In this document: positions 34,701 through 42,857 of the stretch, one piece after another
How positions within the stretch are numbered: position 1 is the stretch's first letter
How the letters are laid out: each line of letters begins with the position of its first letter
Assembly (NCBI GenBank): GCA_949076555.1
Contig: CARUOB010000001.1
Location: 1 to 57,238, forward strand
Direction: 5' to 3'
DNA from: an uncultured Lachnospiraceae bacterium
GTDB taxonomy: Bacteria > Bacillota > Clostridia > Lachnospirales > Lachnospiraceae
Length of the DNA stretch: 57,238 nt
Notes under the pieces: model-generated
Databases searched by the model: none
What the model saw: the letters and a program-made list of their open reading frames with translations, nothing else
What the model was told of the DNA's origin: nothing
Position numbers and translations under genes: made by a program

Positions 34701-37448
34701 AAATATTATGACGGTTCCGATCCAGCAGACTCAGTAGAAAGCATTATACTGGACAAGAACACATTAACGTTGGCCGTGGGCGAAACCGCTAGGCTAAAAG
34801 CCGAGATTAGCCCCAATGATGCAGCGGCATCCATTACATGGACGAGCAATTCTTCTATAGCGAAAGTGGAAAACGGGCTGGTGACAGCGCTTTCAGAGGG
34901 GGAATGTACGATCACAGCATCGGCTGGCGGTAAGTCGGCGCACTGTAATGTTGTTGTGATGGCGTCCGGAGAAGATGATCCGATGAACCGGGCGGTTCAT
35001 ATATCAGGAATAAAGCCCAAAAGTAAAGTATATGACGGCAGCCCTTACTCCTATACCGGCACAGCTGTTTTGCTGGACACATCGGGGAATCAGGTTTCGG
35101 GAATTTCCCTTACGTGTTCTTACTCTGGCACTCTTTCAAACGGCACTGTTTATGCGGAGACAGAAAAAGCACCGTCACAGGCGGGAAGTTATACGCTGGC
35201 TTTTAAGATGTCGGGCGACGATGCGGACAGATATAATCTGATTCGGTCTTCCTATAGCTTTGATATTATACGCAAAGCGGTGACTATAACGGCAGAGTCG
35301 GTAGAAATCAAGGAGGGAGATCCGCTGCCTGAGGTATCGGAATTGAAATACACGGTTGACGGCTTGATAGAAAATGAGGGACTGCTTCGGAATCCGTCAC
35401 TAAAGTATAGTACAGATAATATATCTACAGATAGGGAAGGGAAATATGGGATTATACCGTATGATGCGGATGAGGGAAATAATTACCGGATTAAATATGT
35501 AGACGGAGTATTGCTGGTGGGGAATTACGGTGAGATTCCTGTGGAAGATATACCGGATGGCGGTGCTATTCCTGAGGGACTCTGGATTGCAGGTCTTGCG
35601 GAAGACGGTTATAATTATACGGGGAAGGCAATTAAACCGCAGGTGCGTGTGTATGACCATAAAACACCTCTTCAGGAGAAAAAGGATTATACCATTGCCT
35701 ATACAAGAAACACGAAGGCATACGGCTATGATTCCGAGGAAGAAGGATTTGACGCAAAGAAAGCGCCGACAATTACGGTGACAGCAAAAGGTAATTACAG
35801 TGGGAAGGAGACTGTTACTTTTAAGATACGACCGCTTGATATATGTGAAGACAGTTTTTCTGTAGATGATATAGCGGTTGCTTATAAGGCAAAGGGTATA
35901 CAGAAACCGATTCCAACGCTTACCTGGAATGGGAAAAAGCTCAAGAATAGGACAGATTATACCGTTGACTATTATGACAATAAGGATAATGAGCTGGATG
36001 CCGTAAAAGAGGTGGGACAGTATTATATAGTGATAGCCGGTAAGGGAAATTTTGCCGGGAGTCGTAGTATTAACCTGACGGTGACAGAGCGGATGAAATT
36101 AATGGGAAAGGTGTCCGTGGCAAGCATTAAGAACCAGCCTTACACAGGCGATGATATTATGCCGACGCTTACGGTGAAGGACGGGCGGACAACACTGATA
36201 CAAGACGTGCATTATATGGTAGGATACAGCCAGAATACAGAGGTGGGAACGGCTTACGCTGTTATTATGGGTATTGAAGAGGCGGGTTACTGTGGCACAA
36301 AGCGGGTTAGTTTCAAGATTACCGGTACGCCTATAAAGAAAGCAAGTGTTACAGGTCTGACAGGACAGAAGTTCGTTTATGAGGGTGCGGATATTACGCC
36401 ACAGATTCAGTTGGGAATAAAAACAAATGCGAATGGAACAGAAAAGCCGCTGATTTTGGGGACGGATTATACGGTTACATGGCAGAAAAATCGGAATGCC
36501 GGTACTGCAACCGTGCTTTTTACAGGTAAGGGCGCCTACACGGGAACTTTAAAGAAAACTTTTAAAATTGGAAAGTTTGATATTAAGACTAACGCAGACG
36601 GAAGATTTACTGCGTCGGTGGAGCAGGCGGTGATACCTTATGCGAAAGGGGGAGCGAAACCGAAAGTTGCTGTTCAGTTTAAGAATAGCGAGGGAAATTG
36701 GCAAACATTGGTGGAAGGGCAGGACTATACTTTGTCGTATAAAAATCATACGGCTGTAAACGATGGCAGCAGGGCAGACAAGAAACCGACAGTGATTGTG
36801 AAAGGCAAAGGGAATTTCAGCGGAACACTTGATTCCGTGCTTAATTATCAGATTAAGGAACAGGATCTCGGGCAGCTTTCCATAGTGGCGCAGGATAAGA
36901 CCTATCAGAATAAGAAAAATATCTATGCGACAAAGCTGACGGTCACGGATTTGGATGGAAAGATCTTGAGGGCGGGGACGGATTATAACAGAACGCCGAT
37001 TTATACTTATGAGAAGGATACGGTGGTAATTGACGCAGAAAATTATGGAACGGCGACTCGCGTTGCCGGAGATTTGGTGGGTAAATATGATATCATTCCG
37101 GCAGGAACCAGGCTGAACGTAAGGATTGATGCCAAAGGTGGCAGCAACTACACAGGGACATTGACAGGTGCGTATCGTATCACGCAGGCGGCGATTTCTT
37201 CCGCGTCAATATCCATTCCCAAACAGACCTATACAGGACAGGCAATTGTTTTGGATAAGAGTCAGATTACAGTCAAATTAAAAGGAAAAATGATTGAACA
37301 GGATCAATATGAAATTGTGCCGAACAGTTATAAAAATAATGTGAAGAAAGGGACTGCAAGTGTGACGGTTCGGGGTGTGAATAATTACGGCGGAACAAAA
37401 ACTGTTAAGTTTAGCATTAGAGCGAAGGGTTTTGTCTGGTGGATGTAA
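31779..37448 (+). CDS. Giant BspA-like surface protein B: LRR_5 repeats, beta-helix, Ig-like, modular stalk
   Basis: The 1889-aa protein has a signal peptide (residues 1-26), a Glu/Pro/Gly-rich linker (27-145), and LRR_5-type repeats of about 23 residues (about 200-605; pattern LVIPDSVTTIGERAFxGC) ending at YGYSGSTAETYA. A right-handed beta-helix follows (about 660-960; NIKIDGCILG, VDISECDLFG, VNVNKCVIRD), then a Big_2 Ig-like domain (986-1064), an MBG-like region (1069-1248) and seven YTGK-type modules (about 1256-1889). The last residues are KGFVWWM. No sortase motif is present. The head differs from protein A, while the stalk aligns module by module. It probably acts as a surface adhesin. 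The start at 31779 follows GGAGGAGAAG. Confidence 0.9.
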   Translation: MWKKYLAFAVAMILVLHTVSVPVYAKEEAEAEQSGTVDLETGEKAESEEETVEPEETEQPGEGENDGGVSVQPGQEVPGDNAGEKQPGESIEEGMEQPEEDAGQEQPGENEETEPEQSVEEEVEQPEEDIVQEAKEEETEFESLPAVSAIGSTGEYQPEGASYKLTYTEVTGGVKITGITGTKEGELKIPAKIGGMDVVEIGDRAFDNCNKLTGELVIPNGITVIGRYAFGNCESLTGDLRIPDSVTTIGERAFHSCSGLTGSLVISENVTVIGENAFIYCRGLTGDLIIPDSVETIGEGAFFSCDNLTGKLVLPKHMTKITKGAFCECGITSVSLEGITEIGDSAFSGCDKLTGDLVIPDSVMAIGERAFSGCRNLTGELILPNHITSISNSAFSGTGVTAISLEGIVQIGDHAFEECKQLTGKLVLSDSVTSIGEYAFSRCTGLTGDLVIPDSLSSIGKYAFWGCDGLTGKLVLPENMTKITPYAFASCGITAVDFSKIAEIGEGAFSDCSGLQGDLVIPDSITLVGKKAFYGCNGLTGELVLPENMTKITPYAFAGSGITEADFSKITEIEEGGFSDCSGLTDIIIPENVTTIGDKAFLRTKSGAYKLTLKSRNAGIGAQGLGCNSFIYGYSGSTAETYASDSVNQCLFFSLDSAEDHEIEECRVSTTEELMAALGSYKRIILADGVYRIVEEYEKGSNETWWHHVSGTGTLLLKNLVSVSIEAEHPGRAEILSRVDEAYTAENSNAGSTVPVIEISGCKNIKIDGCILGHESELANCDYGANVVNITGSYDVDISECDLFGCGYIGICCRGAENVNVNKCVIRDCESNILDGYGAKNLRFTDCILSGHRGGSPIRGAALSCEGEIFFAGCKFVNNDNTSFDKYGNVGIGYDCVFYNNKWNGEKTEKSGICLNGVTWQTDYEYDEDYNYLRVLKLGYPLKFENGSISSAKGVVLDYSDASKPWKGISYNKIKYYDGSDPADSVESIILDKNTLTLAVGETARLKAEISPNDAAASITWTSNSSIAKVENGLVTALSEGECTITASAGGKSAHCNVVVMASGEDDPMNRAVHISGIKPKSKVYDGSPYSYTGTAVLLDTSGNQVSGISLTCSYSGTLSNGTVYAETEKAPSQAGSYTLAFKMSGDDADRYNLIRSSYSFDIIRKAVTITAESVEIKEGDPLPEVSELKYTVDGLIENEGLLRNPSLKYSTDNISTDREGKYGIIPYDADEGNNYRIKYVDGVLLVGNYGEIPVEDIPDGGAIPEGLWIAGLAEDGYNYTGKAIKPQVRVYDHKTPLQEKKDYTIAYTRNTKAYGYDSEEEGFDAKKAPTITVTAKGNYSGKETVTFKIRPLDICEDSFSVDDIAVAYKAKGIQKPIPTLTWNGKKLKNRTDYTVDYYDNKDNELDAVKEVGQYYIVIAGKGNFAGSRSINLTVTERMKLMGKVSVASIKNQPYTGDDIMPTLTVKDGRTTLIQDVHYMVGYSQNTEVGTAYAVIMGIEEAGYCGTKRVSFKITGTPIKKASVTGLTGQKFVYEGADITPQIQLGIKTNANGTEKPLILGTDYTVTWQKNRNAGTATVLFTGKGAYTGTLKKTFKIGKFDIKTNADGRFTASVEQAVIPYAKGGAKPKVAVQFKNSEGNWQTLVEGQDYTLSYKNHTAVNDGSRADKKPTVIVKGKGNFSGTLDSVLNYQIKEQDLGQLSIVAQDKTYQNKKNIYATKLTVTDLDGKILRAGTDYNRTPIYTYEKDTVVIDAENYGTATRVAGDLVGKYDIIPAGTRLNVRIDAKGGSNYTGTLTGAYRITQAAISSASISIPKQTYTGQAIVLDKSQITVKLKGKMIEQDQYEIVPNSYKNNVKKGTASVTVRGVNNYGGTKTVKFSIRAKGFVWWM
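32390..33590 (+). repeat. Tandem LRR_5 (BspA-type) coding repeats in surface protein B
   Basis: Repeated units of roughly 66-72 bp encode alternating LTGxLVIPDSVTxIGxxAFxxC strands. One stretch of about 220 bp is nearly duplicated (PENMTKITPYAFA followed by FSKI-E-EIGE occurs twice, near 33208 and 33415), indicating a more recent internal duplication. Confidence 0.8.
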
Positions 37449-37509
37449 TATAGCAATGATAGAAATAAAGGATACGGTTCACAAGCTTAGATGGAATAGG
37501 AGGTCAGTT

Positions 37510-38274
37510 ATGAAAAGAAAGTCAAATGAAAACAAAAGTGCAAAGATGTACGGACTGGCGTTGGCAATGATCCTTGGCGGAGTGACCCTCTCTGTGCCAA
37601 TGCATGTGGAGGCGGCGGAGAAATTTGAACCGGCATTTTATGCCGCAACTTATGCGGATGTAGTGAATGCGTTGGGAACGGACAGCAAGGCGCTGTATGA
37701 CCATTATCTTACCTATGGACAGAAGGAAGGGCGGAAAGCCTACCCGGGAGCAAAGGGCGGGGAGGTAGTGGACGGTATAGCGGACACAAAAGCGCAGGTT
37801 CAGGAGACTCCGGCAGAGACAAGCGTAAATGAGCTTGTTGCGTTAGAACAGCTGTCACATTTAAAGAGTCTGAAAAAGAAGTGTACCGATGAGGAATTCC
37901 GCGCTGCTTATGATGTGGCGGCAGGCGTTGTTACACCCTTGACGGGTATGAGCAGAGAAGATCAGCTTTATCAAATAGCGGCGGCAATCCGTTACCGGGT
38001 GGATTCCGGACAGGTATATTATTCTACAGATGAGCCGCATTACAACGACCCATATGGCTATTTTGTTTCGGGAGTGGCTTCCTGCGCGGGATGCGCAAGA
38101 GCTACGGGGCTATGTCTGGACATGCTTGGGATTCCCTATGAGCATGTGAACGAGAATCAGTGGTCACATCAATGGTGCCGTGTGAATATGGGAGATTCCT
38201 ACTGGATTTGTGATGCTTATGGGCTTTACGTGGGGCAGGAACCGGCGCCGTATGCACATCCATTGACAGATTAA
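37510..38274 (+). CDS. Secreted transglutaminase-like protein
   Basis: A 254-aa protein. A signal peptide ending near MHVEAA (residue 36) is followed by a short FEPAFYAATYADVVNALG-type domain (about 38-80, with HYLTYGQKEGR) of the kind seen in Lachnospiraceae secreted proteins. A transglutaminase/protease-like domain fills the rest. The predicted triad is Cys192 (ASCAGCARA), His220 (SHQWCRV) and Asp235 (ICDAYGL). It may crosslink or cleave surface proteins. It stops soon after the catalytic Asp, whereas a fragment of a stalk like that of proteins A and B follows 50 bp later, so it may be a shortened version of a longer protein. ATG 37510 follows AGGAGGTCAG; an earlier in-frame ATG overlaps protein B. 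Confidence 0.85.
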   Translation: MKRKSNENKSAKMYGLALAMILGGVTLSVPMHVEAAEKFEPAFYAATYADVVNALGTDSKALYDHYLTYGQKEGRKAYPGAKGGEVVDGIADTKAQVQETPAETSVNELVALEQLSHLKSLKKKCTDEEFRAAYDVAAGVVTPLTGMSREDQLYQIAAAIRYRVDSGQVYYSTDEPHYNDPYGYFVSGVASCAGCARATGLCLDMLGIPYEHVNENQWSHQWCRVNMGDSYWICDAYGLYVGQEPAPYAHPLTD

Positions 38275-38324
38275 CGATGACGTTCTTCTGTGCATGAAAC
38301 TCCGAAGACATTGACGGGCTGGCC

Positions 38325-38789
38325 ATGTGGGCGGCGGACAAGGTATGGCAGAACCGGGGGAATATCTATCAGACAAAGATAGAAATCCGGGATGCGGACG
38401 GGACGATAAAGAGAGCGGGAGAGGAAGTGCCCGGGACCGATATCTTACCTGCAGGGACATTGCTGCGGGTGACGGCGGCTGCCAAAGGAGATCATTATAC
38501 AGGGGAAGTGTCGTGCTGTTACCGGATCACGGCGGCGGATATCGGGAAGGCGACAGTGACGATTCCGGCGCAGACCTATACCGGAAGGGAGATCCGTCTG
38601 GATGGAGAAATACAAGTAAAACTGAACGGGCAGGTTTTAAGTGAAGATAATTATGAGATTACGGGATATGCGAATAATATCAATAAGGGAACCGCGACAG
38701 TTACCATAAAAGGAAAGAATGACTGCGGCGGCGTGAAGACGGTTAAGTTTCGGATCAAGGGAAAAGGGTTTTTGTGGTGGTGGAAGTGA
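38325..38789 (+). pseudogene. Broken third copy of the surface-protein stalk (modules 6-7)
   Basis: The open frame encodes 154 residues without a signal peptide. It aligns with the last two stalk modules of proteins A and B (ADKVWQNRGNIYQTKIEI; then IPAQTYTGREI and GGVKTVKFRIKGKG) and ends KGFLWWWK. The frame is closed 5' by a stop a few codons before. GC content is clearly higher than in proteins A and B, so it did not arise as a recent copy of either. It is most likely the 3' remnant of a larger gene, perhaps one that included the transglutaminase head. Confidence 0.7.
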
Positions 38790-39006
38790 CGGATGCCGGA
38801 GCGTGCAGAGAGCGACAAACAAATTACCGCCATTTCTATGAACTGGCAAAGCGAGAAGGGGAAAACGAATCTGTCAGCCGTTTGTCGCGAAATATGCGGC
38901 AGTTCAAAGTGAATTGCACATTGAAAACCGTGGAAAGATATGGTACAGTGGATGATGTGAAGATGAGGATAAAAGACGGAAAAGTAAGTCTGACATGGAG
39001 GTAGCG

Positions 39007-39684
39007 ATGGAACAGTACAAGCAGGAGTTTATCGGCTTCATGATAGAAAGCCGGGTATTGCAGTTTGGAGATTTTACTTTAAAGAGCGGCAGAAAATCCC
39101 CGTTTTTTATGAATGCGGGCGCCTATGTGACCGGCGCGCAGTTAAGAAAGCTGGGTGAATATTACGCGAAGGCGATCCATGACAGATACGGATTGGACTT
39201 CGACGTGTTGTTCGGTCCCGCATACAAGGGGATTCCCCTTACGGTGGCCACGACTATGGCGATCAGTGAGCTTTACGGAAAGGAGATCCGCTACTGCTCC
39301 AACAGGAAAGAGGTGAAGGATCACGGCGACACCGGGATTCTGCTTGGCTCTAAATTAAAGGACGGCGACAGAGTCGTTATCATAGAGGATGTGACGACTT
39401 CCGGAAAGTCCATTGAGGAGACCTTTCCGATCATCAAGGCGCAGGCGGACGTTACGGTGCGGGGGCTGATGGTGTCCTTAAACCGGATGGAGAAGGGGCT
39501 TTCGAGCGATATGTGCGCGCTGGACGAGATCAAAGAGAAGTACGGATTCGATACAGGCGCAATCGTCACCATGGAGGAAGTGGTGGAGTGCCTTTACAAT
39601 AAGCCGATAGACGGTGAGATTTATATTGATGACGAAATCAAGGGGCGGATTGACGCTTACTATGAAACTTACGGGGCGAAGTGA
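39007..39684 (+). CDS. pyrE: Orotate phosphoribosyltransferase
   Basis: The 225-aa enzyme joins orotate to PRPP in pyrimidine synthesis. Recognisable parts are FTLKSGRKSPFFMNAG, the FGPAYKGIPL segment, the mobile-loop RKEVKDHGDTG and the PRPP-binding VVIIEDVTTSGKS. The C-terminal MEEVVECLYN is characteristic of the clostridial form. An ATG four codons earlier (38995) is in frame, but its own GGAGG forms the ribosome site for 39007. No other pyrimidine gene is adjacent; it follows the surface-protein island and so marks the return to core chromosome. Confidence 0.96.
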   Translation: MEQYKQEFIGFMIESRVLQFGDFTLKSGRKSPFFMNAGAYVTGAQLRKLGEYYAKAIHDRYGLDFDVLFGPAYKGIPLTVATTMAISELYGKEIRYCSNRKEVKDHGDTGILLGSKLKDGDRVVIIEDVTTSGKSIEETFPIIKAQADVTVRGLMVSLNRMEKGLSSDMCALDEIKEKYGFDTGAIVTMEEVVECLYNKPIDGEIYIDDEIKGRIDAYYETYGAK

Positions 39685-39791
39685 CACGGAAGGTGTAGAA
39701 AAGCGGTAATGTAAACCAGTGAGGAGGATGTACGCATTCTCCGGAGTGCGGCTGTCAAACGGCAATCTGTGAAAGGAGCGGTGAAAAATTT

Positions 39792-39944
39792 ATGGAAGAG
39801 AGAACCTATAAGATTATGGGCGGAGCGGGAGCCTTGAACCTCGCGTTCGGCGTGGTGATTATGGTGGTAGGCATAGCCGGGGGTGTGCTCCTTGTGATCA
39901 GCGGCGCGAAACTTCTGGCGGGAAGAAATAAGATTTTGTTTTAA
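39792..39944 (+). CDS. Small membrane protein (50 aa)
   Basis: This short frame starts with ATG after AAAGGAGCGGTG and encodes 50 residues. It has a polar start (MEERTYKIMGG), one long hydrophobic segment (LAFGVVIMVVGIAGGVLLVISGA) and a basic tail. A clear ribosome site and a terminator right after the stop support a real gene. The function is unknown. It precedes another small membrane protein gene, with a multi-hairpin element between. Confidence 0.7.
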   Translation: MEERTYKIMGGAGALNLAFGVVIMVVGIAGGVLLVISGAKLLAGRNKILF

Positions 39945-39953
39945 AAGTAACGG

Positions 39954-39990
39954 GAGGGCGTTTTCGGCGAGGACGAGGATGCCCTCTTTT
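39954..39990 (+). terminator. Intrinsic terminator after the small membrane gene
   Basis: GAGGGC (39954-39959) pairs with GCCCTC (39981-39986), followed by TTTT. The loop is long (about 21 nt), so strength may be moderate. Confidence 0.6.
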
Positions 39991-40103
39991 GCGCGAACGG
40001 GGATACAGCGCATCACGAGTCTGTCTATTTGCGAAAGGGCAGGCGGTGTGGGAAAGCGTCGCAGATGGGACACGCGGAGTCTGCAAGTGGAAGGATGGGC
40101 ATA

Positions 40104-40228
40104 GCGTGAGAAGAACTTCTAACCACTTACAGCAGAGGCTGTTTCGTGGAGAAGTTCTAAGTCTCACGCAGGAGAATGTCTGAAAAACGGCATTCTCCGC
40201 ATTGATTTGAGTCACAGCGAAGCTGTGA
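40104..40228. repeat. Multi-hairpin intergenic element, copy 2
   Basis: GCGTGAG (40104-40110) pairs with CTCACGC (40163-40169). Inside are AGAACTTCT/AGAAGTTCT (40112-40120 with 40150-40158), CCAC/GTGG and CAGC-AGAG-GCTG. Then come GGAGAATG/CATTCTCC (40171-40198) and TCACAGC-GAA-GCTGTGA (40212-40228). Same design as 6679-6793 with paired stem changes. It ends at the ribosome site of the next gene. Confidence 0.8.
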
Positions 40229-40241
40229 CATGGAGGTTAGT

Positions 40242-40556
40242 GTGAAAAAAGATTTCATGTTTACCAATAAGGAGCACACGCTCAAGGGGATTATGGCAAC
40301 GATTTTAGGTGTACTCTCCTTGGGTTCTTTGGTTTACATAATTGTAGACAGCTATACGAGGGCGGGGGAAGTGCCGCTGCAGTACGGGGCAGTGGCTTTT
40401 TTGACCATGATTTTCGCTTTTGTGGGTATTGTGCTAGGTGTTATTTCCAAATCGGAGCGGGATAAGTTTTATTTTTTCAGCTATTTGGGTATTGTATTAA
40501 ATGTGTTGGTGCTGGCGGTGCTCAGTGTGATTTTGTACGCGGGGGCATATGCCTGA
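40242..40556 (+). CDS. Small multi-spanning membrane protein, DUF6142-like
   Basis: A 104-aa protein from GTG at 40242, or 108 aa from the in-frame ATG at 40230 whose GGAGG is the likely ribosome site. Three hydrophobic segments are visible (IMATILGVLSLGSLVYIIV, AVAFLTMIFAFVGIVLGVI, FSYLGIVLNVLVLAVLSVIL) after a basic FTNKEHTLKG start. I recall similar small proteins in Lachnospiraceae under a DUF6142-type label, but cannot confirm it. The function is unknown. The multi-hairpin element directly precedes it and could affect its translation. Confidence 0.78.
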   Translation: MKKDFMFTNKEHTLKGIMATILGVLSLGSLVYIIVDSYTRAGEVPLQYGAVAFLTMIFAFVGIVLGVISKSERDKFYFFSYLGIVLNVLVLAVLSVILYAGAYA

Positions 40557-40639
40557 AAAGGAGCAGACCGGATAGAAAACACACGGATGCGAGATTTCCG
40601 GCACAGCCTTTGAAAAAATGTTTCGACAGGGAGGAAACG

Positions 40640-42706
40640 ATGAGACAGGAAGAATTAATTGCGGAGCGCTATGGGCTTGCCCTTGCGCGGATCAGAGAAA
40701 TACCGGATGAGTCAATCTGCGGAGAAGTATGCCGGGACTATTTTAGGCAGATGGCGGCGTTTGTGCTGCTGATGGACCGGACATATGAGATGGTGAAGAG
40801 CGGGGCGCTCAGGCAGATGGGGCTGGAGGAGCTGAAAGCCCACAACCGCTCGCTCTATGCGGATATTCTGCCGGATCATTACGGGGAAAGCTACGCCAAT
40901 CCGGATTACGCAACGAATCGACTGGGAGAGTCAATTGGAAAATGCCTGTCCTTTTTGTATACGGAGCTTAGGGCGATGATTCCGGCGGCCTATGAGAGCA
41001 GCCTGTTTTCCATGACGATGCGGGTAGAGCTTCTGCTGGAGGTTTACCAGCTTTTTGTCTGCGCCCGGGAGGAGCAAAGGGAACCGGATGAGGAGGAGCT
41101 GCGGCAGATTCTTTACTGGTATGTGAGCGATTATTACGAAGTAGAGTTTGAGGAAAAGAGCATGGCGCTTCTGGACGCGGAGCGGGATTTTGCCCGCCGC
41201 ATCATTATGGAGAGCGATCTGTCTGATCTGCGATACCTCTATTATTTCGGGGAATATGTCACGGAGAACGAGCTGAAAACGGCGGCGCATCTAAACGAGA
41301 TGGACCCGGAAAAGATCAAGCTGATGGCGGATACTTACACGGAAGGCTACCGGATCGGCTTTGAGGTGACCAACAAGGATATCTCCATCAAGGAAACGGT
41401 GACGATCCGCTATTTCCTTGGATTTGAACGGGTAATCAGGCAGGCGGTCGAAAATTTTGACCAAATTGGTCTACAGTCTACTTTCTGCCGGGCAGGGATC
41501 AATATTTTTCAGGGCAGGGGTGTAAACAAGAACGGCTACTGTGGCGCCAATCCCAATAAGCAGTATGACTATGACCACAAGGAAGATATGGCTCTGTTTC
41601 TGGACGGGGCGCTGGCGGAGAGAAAGACCGAGGCGGTGCGGAATGTGTTTGAGCGGCATAAGGAGCTTGCGGCTCTTTTCGGTGGTCCGGCAGTGGTGGA
41701 GAGCTTCGGGGAGGAGCCTTTCGTGCCGGAGAACAAGGAGACTGCCTGCCGTTTCAGTGAAAAGCAGCAGAAACTCTCGGTTTCCAACGCGGGAAAAATA
41801 GCCGATATCCAGAACGAATATATCAAGGGCGAGGAGCGCAGCTTTACGATCATCGCATTTCCTGTGCCGCAGATCGGGGAGCGGTACGAGGAAATTTTCG
41901 ACGATGTGGTGCGCATCAATACGCTGGATTATATGCTCTACCGGGACATTCAGCAGAAGATCATAGATGTGCTGGACAAGGGATCGACCGTACTGGTCAA
42001 AGGTATGAACGGGAATGAGACGGACATCAGGGTACAGCTCCACAGGCTGGATGATCCGGAATCCCAGACCAATTTTGAGAACTGTGTGGCGGATGTCAAT
42101 ATCCCTGTGGGGGAGGTGTTTACTTCACCGTGCCTGACGGGTACGGAGGGGATTTTGCATGTGCCGCGTGTGTTTTTACATGAGCTGGAATACCGGGATC
42201 TGAGACTTTGCTTTGAGGACGGCTTTGTGACGGACTACAGCTGCGGCAACTTCGCGCAGAAGGAGGACAACCGCAAGTATATCAGGGACAATGTGTTCCA
42301 TCACCACGAAAAACTGCCGCTTGGAGAGTTTGCCATCGGCACGAACACGACGGCGTTTTTGGTCGCGAGAAAATACGGGATTGAGGATAAACTGCCGATT
42401 CTGATTGCGGAAAAAACCGGACCGCATTTTGCGCTGGGGGACACCTGCTATTCCCATGAAGAGGAAGTGAAAAGCTACAATCCGGACGGCAAGGAGATTG
42501 TCGCAAAGGAAAACGAGGTGTCGGCTTTGCGTGACACCGATGTCAGTAAGGCATATTTCCAGTGCCACACGGACATTACGATCCCCTACGACGAGCTTGG
42601 GGAGCTTTCGGTGTTGACTGTGTCGGGTGAGAAGCATGTGATTATCCAAAACGGTCAATTTGTGCTGCCGGGCTGTGAGGAGCTGAACCGCGCGTTAAAC
42701 GGATAA
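40640..42706 (+). CDS. M29 family aminopeptidase with long N-terminal extension
   Basis: The 688-aa protein has a C-terminal half matching the M29 thermophilic metallo-aminopeptidase family. It has FENCVADVNIPVGEVFTSP with a metal Glu, then GEFAIGTNTTAF, GPHFALGDTCYSHEEE with a metal His, and HTDITIPYDE. The N-terminal ~300 residues are helical and absent from classic M29 enzymes. It should remove N-terminal residues from peptides in the cytoplasm; no signal peptide is seen. The ATG at 40640 follows CAGGGAGGAAACG; an ATG 10 codons upstream lacks a ribosome site. It stands alone between the small membrane genes and the purine cluster. Confidence 0.85.
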   Translation: MRQEELIAERYGLALARIREIPDESICGEVCRDYFRQMAAFVLLMDRTYEMVKSGALRQMGLEELKAHNRSLYADILPDHYGESYANPDYATNRLGESIGKCLSFLYTELRAMIPAAYESSLFSMTMRVELLLEVYQLFVCAREEQREPDEEELRQILYWYVSDYYEVEFEEKSMALLDAERDFARRIIMESDLSDLRYLYYFGEYVTENELKTAAHLNEMDPEKIKLMADTYTEGYRIGFEVTNKDISIKETVTIRYFLGFERVIRQAVENFDQIGLQSTFCRAGINIFQGRGVNKNGYCGANPNKQYDYDHKEDMALFLDGALAERKTEAVRNVFERHKELAALFGGPAVVESFGEEPFVPENKETACRFSEKQQKLSVSNAGKIADIQNEYIKGEERSFTIIAFPVPQIGERYEEIFDDVVRINTLDYMLYRDIQQKIIDVLDKGSTVLVKGMNGNETDIRVQLHRLDDPESQTNFENCVADVNIPVGEVFTSPCLTGTEGILHVPRVFLHELEYRDLRLCFEDGFVTDYSCGNFAQKEDNRKYIRDNVFHHHEKLPLGEFAIGTNTTAFLVARKYGIEDKLPILIAEKTGPHFALGDTCYSHEEEVKSYNPDGKEIVAKENEVSALRDTDVSKAYFQCHTDITIPYDELGELSVLTVSGEKHVIIQNGQFVLPGCEELNRALNG

Positions 42707-42771
42707 AGCACGTGGCAGTGAAGCCGAAGGCTGAACTGTTGCGAAAGCACTCTCGGAACGATAAATACGGG

Positions 42772-42807
42772 TTGCGTTATTGGGGGAAATCTAGTACACT
42801 GTAGAAT
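42772..42807 (+). promoter_or_regulatory. Candidate promoter for purEMND
   Basis: TTGCGT (42772-42777) and TACACT (42795-42800) are 17 bp apart; TAGAAT at 42802-42807 is an alternative -10. No purine riboswitch or paired PurR boxes were recognised in the 150-bp leader. Confidence 0.45.
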
Positions 42808-42857
42808 AAGAAACTTTGTTTTAATACAAGATATAGTGGTTGAGGAGGTAAAGGCGG

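Noticed and set aside
38774..39004. Open frame of 76 codons between the stalk fragment and pyrE
   Set aside because: It starts at a GTG without ribosome site inside the preceding fragment, has no recognisable domain and runs into the pyrE ribosome site. It may be a gene remnant but cannot be supported as a gene.
42700..42857. Possible purine riboswitch or PurR boxes upstream of purE
   Set aside because: No purine-aptamer core and no paired PurR-box match could be recognised; only a promoter-like pair is visible.
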